A DNA stretch of 64,000 nucleotides, taken from positions 1 through 64,000 of the forward strand of contig JALNYK010000018.1 in assembly GCA_023229845.1 (NCBI GenBank), in the 5' to 3' direction. The stretch comes from Gallionella sp. (GTDB lineage: Bacteria; Pseudomonadota; Gammaproteobacteria; Burkholderiales; Gallionellaceae). Below the pieces are notes generated by a model. It was not told the origin of the DNA. It was given only the letters and a program-made list of their open reading frames with translations, and did no database searches. Shown piece by piece: positions 59,680-64,000 of the stretch (its first letter is position 1; every line of letters starts with the position of its first letter). The position numbers and the translations under genes are program-made.

Positions 59680-60396
59680 ATGACGACCGGTACGCTCTAC
59701 CTGATCCCCTGCACGTTGGGCGACACGCCTGCCGAGCAGGTGCTGCCCCAGCATGTTATCGACATCGCACGCAGACTGAAGCACTTCGTCGTGGAACAGC
59801 CCAAGACCACGCGCCAGTTCCTCTCGGCGCTCAAGCCCGAGCACCCGATCCAGTCGCTGCACTTCGCCACGCTGAATGAACACACCGAATCCCGCGAACT
59901 CGAAGGCCTGCTCGCCCCCCTGCTGGCCGGCGAGGATGTCGGCATCGTCTCCGAGGCGGGCTGCCCCGGCATCGCCGACCCCGGCGCCGACCTGGTCAAC
60001 CTGGCGCATCGCCGCGGCATCCGCGTCGTGCCGCTGGTCGGCCCCTCCTCCATCCTGCTGGCGCTGATGGCCTCCGGGTTGAACGGGCAATGTTTCGCCT
60101 TCCACGGCTACCTGCCCATCGCCGAAGCGGATCGCAACAAGACCATCGCCGCACTGGAGGCCGAATCGGCAAAGCGCAAACAGACCCAGATGTTCATCGA
60201 GACGCCTTACCGCAACGAGAAACTGTTCGCCGCCCTGCTGACCCGCTGCCGCCCGCAGACACTGCTGTGCGTCGCCTGCGACATCACGCTGCCCAGCGAA
60301 CTGATACAGACGCGCAGCGTCGAACAATGGAAGTCTCAGCCGCCCCCGCAATTAAACAAGCGCCCCAGCCTGTTTTTGCTGCTGGCCCGCAACTGA
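59680..60396 (+). CDS. SAM-dependent methyltransferase, RsmI-like tetrapyrrole methylase fold
   Basis: 238 residues of the TP-methylase superfamily, related to RsmI (16S rRNA C1402 2'-O-methylation) but shorter and diverged. GTLYLIPCTLGDTP opens the domain where RsmI has VATPIGN; GIVSEAGCPGIADPGADLV is the DAGxPxISDPG-like SAM motif; VVPLVGPSSILLALMASGL and FIETPYRNEKLFAALL follow. This second paralogue type sits beside maf in betaproteobacteria. Its RNA or other substrate is unknown. Starts right after maf, hence cotranscribed. Confidence 0.86.
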   Translation: MTTGTLYLIPCTLGDTPAEQVLPQHVIDIARRLKHFVVEQPKTTRQFLSALKPEHPIQSLHFATLNEHTESRELEGLLAPLLAGEDVGIVSEAGCPGIADPGADLVNLAHRRGIRVVPLVGPSSILLALMASGLNGQCFAFHGYLPIAEADRNKTIAALEAESAKRKQTQMFIETPYRNEKLFAALLTRCRPQTLLCVACDITLPSELIQTRSVEQWKSQPPPQLNKRPSLFLLLARN

Positions 60397-60466
60397 TTTA
60401 GTTGCCCTATGTCTCGCTTTCTGGTATTAAAGCGGACTTCGAATTTTCACCCGTTGGAGAAGTGCA

Positions 60467-60889
60467 ATGCCGGTACAGCCACAAAAGCCCGTCGCCCCCT
60501 ACAAAGCAAAGAAGGGCGAAGAGTACATGAACCCCAATCAACTCGAGCATTTCCGCCAAATCCTGAACGGAATCAAGGCTGAACTGGGCGAAGACATCGA
60601 CCGTACGGTTCATACAATGCAGGACGAAGCGACTGTATTCGCCGACCCGAACGACCGCGCCACCCAGGAATCCGACATGAGCCTGGAGCTGCGCAACCGC
60701 GACCGCGAGCGCAAGCTGATCAACCGCATCAACAAGATGCTGACCATGATCGACGAGGGCGAATACGGCTTCTGCGACAACTGCGGCATCGAGATCGGCC
60801 TGAGCCGCTTGGAAGCCCGCCCGACCGCGACGCTGTGCATCGACTGCAAGACGCTGGACGAGATCCGCGAGAAACAGATAGCGAAGTAA
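60467..60889 (+). CDS. dksA: RNA polymerase-binding transcription factor DksA
   Basis: Binds in the RNAP secondary channel with ppGpp to control rRNA and biosynthetic promoters. 140 residues. The coiled-coil tip has DPNDRATQESD, retaining the two Asp and the Ala required for function; the zinc finger is CDNCGIEIGLSRLEARPTA...LCIDC with four Cys. Good GGAGAAG before the ATG. The stop codon TAA lies in the loop of a perfect 15-bp hairpin (60872-60905), and an intrinsic terminator follows at 60949. Confidence 0.97.
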   Translation: MPVQPQKPVAPYKAKKGEEYMNPNQLEHFRQILNGIKAELGEDIDRTVHTMQDEATVFADPNDRATQESDMSLELRNRDRERKLINRINKMLTMIDEGEYGFCDNCGIEIGLSRLEARPTATLCIDCKTLDEIREKQIAK

Positions 60890-60905
60890 GCTTCGCTATC
60901 TGTTT
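60872..60905 (+). promoter_or_regulatory. Perfect hairpin spanning the dksA stop codon
   Basis: AAACAGATAGCGAAG (60872-60886)/CTTCGCTATCTGTTT (60891-60905) with the loop TAAG, in which TAA is the dksA stop codon. The pairing is perfect over 15 bp. Possibly a 3'-end stability or translation-termination structure. Confidence 0.8.
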
Positions 60906-60948
60906 CCGGTGCAGGCCAACCTTCAGGTTATGCCGGAGTCAAAAACGA

Positions 60949-60978
60949 AAATCGCCAAGCGTCCCTTGGCGATTTTTT
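60949..60978 (+). terminator. Intrinsic terminator after dksA
   Basis: ATCGCCAAG-cgtcc-CTTGGCGAT followed by TTTTTT. A perfect 9-bp stem and U-tract on the plus strand. Confidence 0.88.
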
Positions 60979-61046
60979 GTTTTCAGTGAAGACTCATATG
61001 CGCATAGCGCATGTGATGTCGGAACTAAAAGCAGATCGCAAAATAA

Positions 61047-61080
61047 CAAAGCCCCGCCAGTTTGGCGGGGCTTTTCTTTT
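61047..61080. terminator. Bidirectional terminator-like hairpin
   Basis: AAGCCCCGCCA-gttt-GGCGGGGCTTTTC: strong stem with T-rich flank on the plus strand and A-rich (T-rich in reverse) on the other. No gene lies between this and the dksA terminator, so what it terminates is unclear. Confidence 0.75.
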
Positions 61081-61267
61081 TTCTTTTTGAACATACCAAG
61101 CAACAAGTGACCGGCCTTGTAAGCAACGGAAATACTAAGTAACCTGCACTCTATCGATGAGTCAGGAGATGACTGCCGCGGCCGCATTCCTCATGAATAT
61201 CCGCTGGGCACCATACTTACCCATGCATTATCGATAATTCGCTACTTCACAACAAAAGGAGCTTGAA

Positions 61268-61477
61268 ATGGCAAGAGATAAAGCAAAAGACGATCAATTA
61301 TTTAACTGCAATCAAGACTATGAGTTAGACCAAGTTGCTAGTCACTACGGCCTCCACAAGAAGCAAGTCTTGGAATTTCTCAAGAGTTCCTGCGCAAGCA
61401 AGCTCCTCTCTCATACAACACACCATGAGGTCTATACCCTTATAAAGATTGAATTTGGATATCCGATCCCTGTTTAA
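61268..61477 (+). CDS. Small hypothetical protein, 69 aa
   Basis: Not recognised. MARDKAKDDQLFNCNQDYEL then a region resembling a helix-turn-helix (DQVASHYGLHKKQVLEFLKS) and a C-terminus ending FGYPIPV. A strong AAAAGGAG precedes the ATG, supporting a real gene. Markedly AT-richer than its surroundings, so possibly acquired. Cytoplasmic; stands alone between terminators. DNA binding is only a guess from the HTH-like stretch. Confidence 0.7.
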   Translation: MARDKAKDDQLFNCNQDYELDQVASHYGLHKKQVLEFLKSSCASKLLSHTTHHEVYTLIKIEFGYPIPV

Positions 61478-61589
61478 AACAACGCAACAGTTGCCGGCAC
61501 AACACCCAACACATCACTCCAAGCGGCGCGCCCAGAACCAACACGTTGCCACAACCCAATAAGAGAACCGAAAATCTGCGCCCAAACAA

Positions 61590-61614
61590 AAAGCCCCGCA
61601 TCGCGGGGCTTTCG
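61590..61614. terminator. Terminator of pnp (bidirectional)
   Basis: AAAGCCCCGC-atc-GCGGGGCTTTCG, 25 nt beyond the pnp stop on the minus strand; A-rich upstream flank gives a U-tract for the minus transcript. Can also serve the small plus-strand gene. Confidence 0.85.
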
Positions 61615-61638
61615 TTTTACGGCAGGTACGGCTTACTG

Positions 61639-63747
61639 TTACTCGGCCTTCGCAGCTTCCGGCGCCGGCAGCAGCACCTTCATGCTCAGCTTCATGCGGC
61701 CCTTGTCGTCCAGTTCCAGCACCTTGACGCGCACGATCTGGCCTTCCTTCAGGTGATCGGTCACGGCATTGACGCGCTCGTGGGCGATCTGGGAGATGTG
61801 CAGCAGACCGTCCTTGCCGGGCATGATATTGACCAAGGCACCGAAGTCCAGCAGCTTGACGATCGGGCCTTCGTAGATCTTGCCGACTTCGACTTCGGCG
61901 ACGATGTCTTCGATGCGTTTTTTCGCCAGTTCGCCGGCTTCGCCGCTGACGCAGGAGATCGTGATATTGCCTTCATCGTCGATGTCGATAGTCGTACCGG
62001 TCTCTTCGGTCAGCGCACGGATAACCGCGCCACCCTTGCCGATCACGTCGCGGATCTTCTCCGGATTGATCTTCATCTTGATCATGCGCGGCGCAAATTC
62101 GGAAACCTCGGTGCGGGCATCCGGCATTGCCTGCTTCATCAGGCCGAGGATGTGCATGCGGCCTTCGCGCGCCTGTACCAGCGCGGCCTGCATGATTTCC
62201 TTGGTGATGCCGTTGATCTTGATGTCCATCTGCAGCGCGGTCACGCCGGTTTCGCTACCGGCCACCTTGAAGTCCATGTCGCCCAGATGATCTTCGTCGC
62301 CGAGGATGTCGGTCAGCACCGCGAAGCGGTTGCCTTCCTTGATCAGCCCCATCGCGATACCGGCGACATGCGCCTTCAGCGGCACGCCCGCGTCCAGCAG
62401 CGACAGACAGCCGCCGCACACCGACGCCATGGAGCTGGAGCCGTTGGATTCGGTGATCTCGGACACCACGCGAACCGCGTAGCCGAAATCTTCCGCGCTC
62501 GGCAGCACCGCAACCAATGCGCGCTTGGCCAGACGGCCGTGGCCGATTTCGCGGCGCTTCGGCGTGCCCACGCGGCCAGTTTCGCCGGTCGAATACGGAG
62601 GGAAGTTGTAATGCAGCATGAAGCGGTCGGTGTACTCACCTTGCAGCGCGTCGATCTTTTGCGCATCGCGCATGCTGCCCAGCGTCGCTACGACAATGGC
62701 CTGGGTCTCGCCGCGGGTGAACAGCGAAGAACCATGGACGCGCGGCAGCACGCCGTTGCGGATGGTGATCGGACGCACGGTGCGGGTGTCGCGACCGTCG
62801 ATGCGCGGATCGCCGTTCAGAATCTGGCCGCGGACAATCTTGGCTTCCAGTGCGCTGAACAGTTCGCCGATCTCGTTTTTGGAAACGTTCTCGAATTCCG
62901 GTGTCGCCAATGCCTCGGACACCTTCGCACGGATCGCATCCACTTGCTGGGTGCGCGCCTGCTTGGAGCGGATCGCGTAAGCCTGCTGCAATTCAGTCTC
63001 TGCCAGAGCGGAGATACGGGCGATCAGCGCCTCGTTCTTCGCGGGAGCAACCCAGTCCCAGGCCGGTGCGCCGACTTCGTCGGCCATTTCGTTGATCGCG
63101 GCGATCACGGCTTGCATCTGGTCGTGACCGAACACCACCGCGCCCAGCATCACTTCTTCGGACAGTTGCTGCGCCTCGGATTCGACCATCAGCACGGCAC
63201 GGTCGGTACCGGCGACGACCAGATCCATCTGCGAAGTCTTCAGTTCGGTCGCGGTCGGGTTCAGCAGATACTTGCCATCGACATAACCCACGCGCGCCGC
63301 GCCGATCGGACCGTCGAACGGAATGCCGGACAGCGCCAGCGCTGCCGACGCACCGATCATCGAAGGGATGTCGGAATCGATCTCCGGATCGGACGACATC
63401 ACGGTCGCGACGATCTGCACTTCGTTGTAGAAGCTTTCCGGGAACAGCGGACGCAACGGACGGTCGATCAGACGGCTGGTCAGGATCTCCTTCTCGCTGG
63501 GACGACCTTCGCGCTTGAAGAAGCTGCCGGGGATCTTGCCTGCGGCATAGGTCTTTTCCTGATAGTCCACGGTCAGCGGGAAGAAATCCTGCTCGGGCTT
63601 CGCATCCTTGCGGCCCACCACGGTGACCAGCACCACGGTGTCGTCCAGACTGACCATCACTGCGCCGCTGGCTTGGCGCGCGATCTCGCCGGTTTCAAGA
63701 GTGAGCTGATGATTGCCGTAGGTAATCGTTTTTTTGTAGTGACTCAA
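61639..63747 (-). CDS. pnp: Polyribonucleotide nucleotidyltransferase
   Basis: A 3'-5' phosphorolytic exoribonuclease of the degradosome. 702 residues: two RNase PH domains ([36 protein letters not shown]; catalytic [18 protein letters not shown]), an intervening alpha-helical domain, a KH domain ([18 protein letters not shown]) and an S1 domain ([27 protein letters not shown]). Follows rpsO on the minus strand as in most Proteobacteria. Confidence 0.97.
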   Translation of the reverse strand: MSHYKKTITYGNHQLTLETGEIARQASGAVMVSLDDTVVLVTVVGRKDAKPEQDFFPLTVDYQEKTYAAGKIPGSFFKREGRPSEKEILTSRLIDRPLRPLFPESFYNEVQIVATVMSSDPEIDSDIPSMIGASAALALSGIPFDGPIGAARVGYVDGKYLLNPTATELKTSQMDLVVAGTDRAVLMVESEAQQLSEEVMLGAVVFGHDQMQAVIAAINEMADEVGAPAWDWVAPAKNEALIARISALAETELQQAYAIRSKQARTQQVDAIRAKVSEALATPEFENVSKNEIGELFSALEAKIVRGQILNGDPRIDGRDTRTVRPITIRNGVLPRVHGSSLFTRGETQAIVVATLGSMRDAQKIDALQGEYTDRFMLHYNFPPYSTGETGRVGTPKRREIGHGRLAKRALVAVLPSAEDFGYAVRVVSEITESNGSSSMASVCGGCLSLLDAGVPLKAHVAGIAMGLIKEGNRFAVLTDILGDEDHLGDMDFKVAGSETGVTALQMDIKINGITKEIMQAALVQAREGRMHILGLMKQAMPDARTEVSEFAPRMIKMKINPEKIRDVIGKGGAVIRALTEETGTTIDIDDEGNITISCVSGEAGELAKKRIEDIVAEVEVGKIYEGPIVKLLDFGALVNIMPGKDGLLHISQIAHERVNAVTDHLKEGQIVRVKVLELDDKGRMKLSMKVLLPAPEAAKAE

Positions 63748-63813
63748 GATGTCTCCCCTTTATGCATGACATGACGCGCAACCGCGCCGCCGAAATTGGC
63801 TGGACGAAACGAC

Positions 63814-63835
63814 ACGGGCCGCATTTGCGACCCGT
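63814..63835 (-). promoter_or_regulatory. Hairpin in the rpsO-pnp intergenic region
   Basis: On the minus strand ACGGGTCGC-aaat-GCGGCCCGT, a 9-bp stem with one G-U pair, 18 nt after the rpsO stop. In E. coli an RNase III-processed hairpin here controls pnp autoregulation; a similar role is inferred. Confidence 0.55.
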
Positions 63836-63852
63836 TTGATACTGCAACTTTA

Positions 63853-64000
63853 TTACTTACGGATGTTGAGGCGTTCGATCAGCGAACGGTACGCCGCGTC
63901 GTCCTGGCTCTTCAGATAGTCGAGCAGCTTGCGGCGGCGGCTCACCAGACGCAGCAGGCCGCGACGGGAATGGTGATCCTTGGCATTTTCTTTGAAGTGA
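63853..64000 (-). CDS. rpsO: 30S ribosomal protein S15, C-terminal part
   Basis: The gene continues beyond the right edge. The minus-strand translation ends [20 protein letters not shown]...[21 protein letters not shown], the conserved S15 C-terminus that binds 16S rRNA h22. Upstream of pnp as expected. Confidence 0.96.
   Translation of the reverse strand, partial: HFKENAKDHHSRRGLLRLVSRRRKLLDYLKSQDDAAYRSLIERLNIRK

Noticed and set aside
61169..61237. A 22-codon ORF between the dksA terminators and the 69-aa gene
   Set aside because: AGGAG abuts the ATG with no spacing and nothing else supports it.
61546..63774. A 742-codon open frame antisense to pnp
   Set aside because: It mirrors the codon pattern of pnp, has His/Asp/Gln-rich low-quality sequence and no family motif; a GC-driven shadow.

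Overview
The window reads as a stretch of betaproteobacterial chromosome, most likely from Nitrosomonadales and perhaps a Gallionellaceae/Sideroxydans-type organism. That placement is an inference from housekeeping gene order (rpmF-plsX-fabH-fabD-fabG beside yceD and maf), protein flavour, high GC and the many signalling proteins; no 16S rRNA or tRNA gene was recognised. The window opens inside alaS (minus strand) and closes inside rpsO (minus strand).

Layout. 0.4-2.9 kb: a visibly AT-rich three-gene block (GYF-rhomboid protease and two secreted unknowns). 3-6.2 kb: a chemoreceptor with a zinc-binding CZB tail and a histone-deacetylase-like enzyme. 6.4-11 kb: a Pat-type acyl-CoA synthetase/GNAT fusion, a small unknown, PPK2 and a MazG-like hydrolase. 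12-20.6 kb: an HI0933-type flavoprotein, divergent selD/selU, a DODA dioxygenase, an aldo-keto reductase and a MASE1-PAS-GGDEF-EAL protein. 20.6-25.3 kb: a minus-strand run alr-mtnP-apt-mtnA-class II aldolase that fits a 5'-methylthioadenosine DHAP shunt. 25.4-27.5 kb: lplT, preceded by a short ORF that copies its N-terminus, then a REP-associated tyrosine transposase (RAYT). 27.5-39.3 kb: three very large c-di-GMP proteins plus a periplasmic binding protein that overlaps one of them. 39.4-42.7 kb: ispD-ispF-tsaB-rimI-uracil-DNA glycosylase. 42.8-44.9 kb: a frameshifted heme/PAS/HD-GYP gene. 45-50 kb: mfd, then dtd-mak. 50.5-51.9 kb: a winged-helix regulator and an AidA/PixA inclusion-body protein. 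52.3-64 kb: dbpA, fabG-fabD-fabH-plsX-rpmF-yceD, maf, an RsmI-like methylase, dksA, pnp and rpsO.

The signal that best unites the window is its palindromic repeats. At least five REP-like sub-families begin with GTAG followed by a hairpin. They sit with GTAG 0-7 nt after stop codons, and in three genes the TAG inside GTAG is the stop codon. A RAYT gene lies between two such elements and carries a third in frame. A separate 48-nt structured unit (TAACCA...TGGCTA) occurs three times, each time in the loop of another palindromic repeat, with compensatory stem changes. Other palindromes are read in frame inside mfd, a flavoprotein gene and a uracil-DNA glycosylase gene.

Functionally the region combines c-di-GMP sensing (three GGDEF-EAL proteins, one GGDEF-hemerythrin protein and one broken HD-GYP), fatty acid and phospholipid initiation, nucleotide/MTA salvage, selenium use for tRNA 2-selenouridine, and stringent-response/RNA-decay functions (dksA, pnp, rpsO). 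All functional calls come from reading the sequence; no database search was run.
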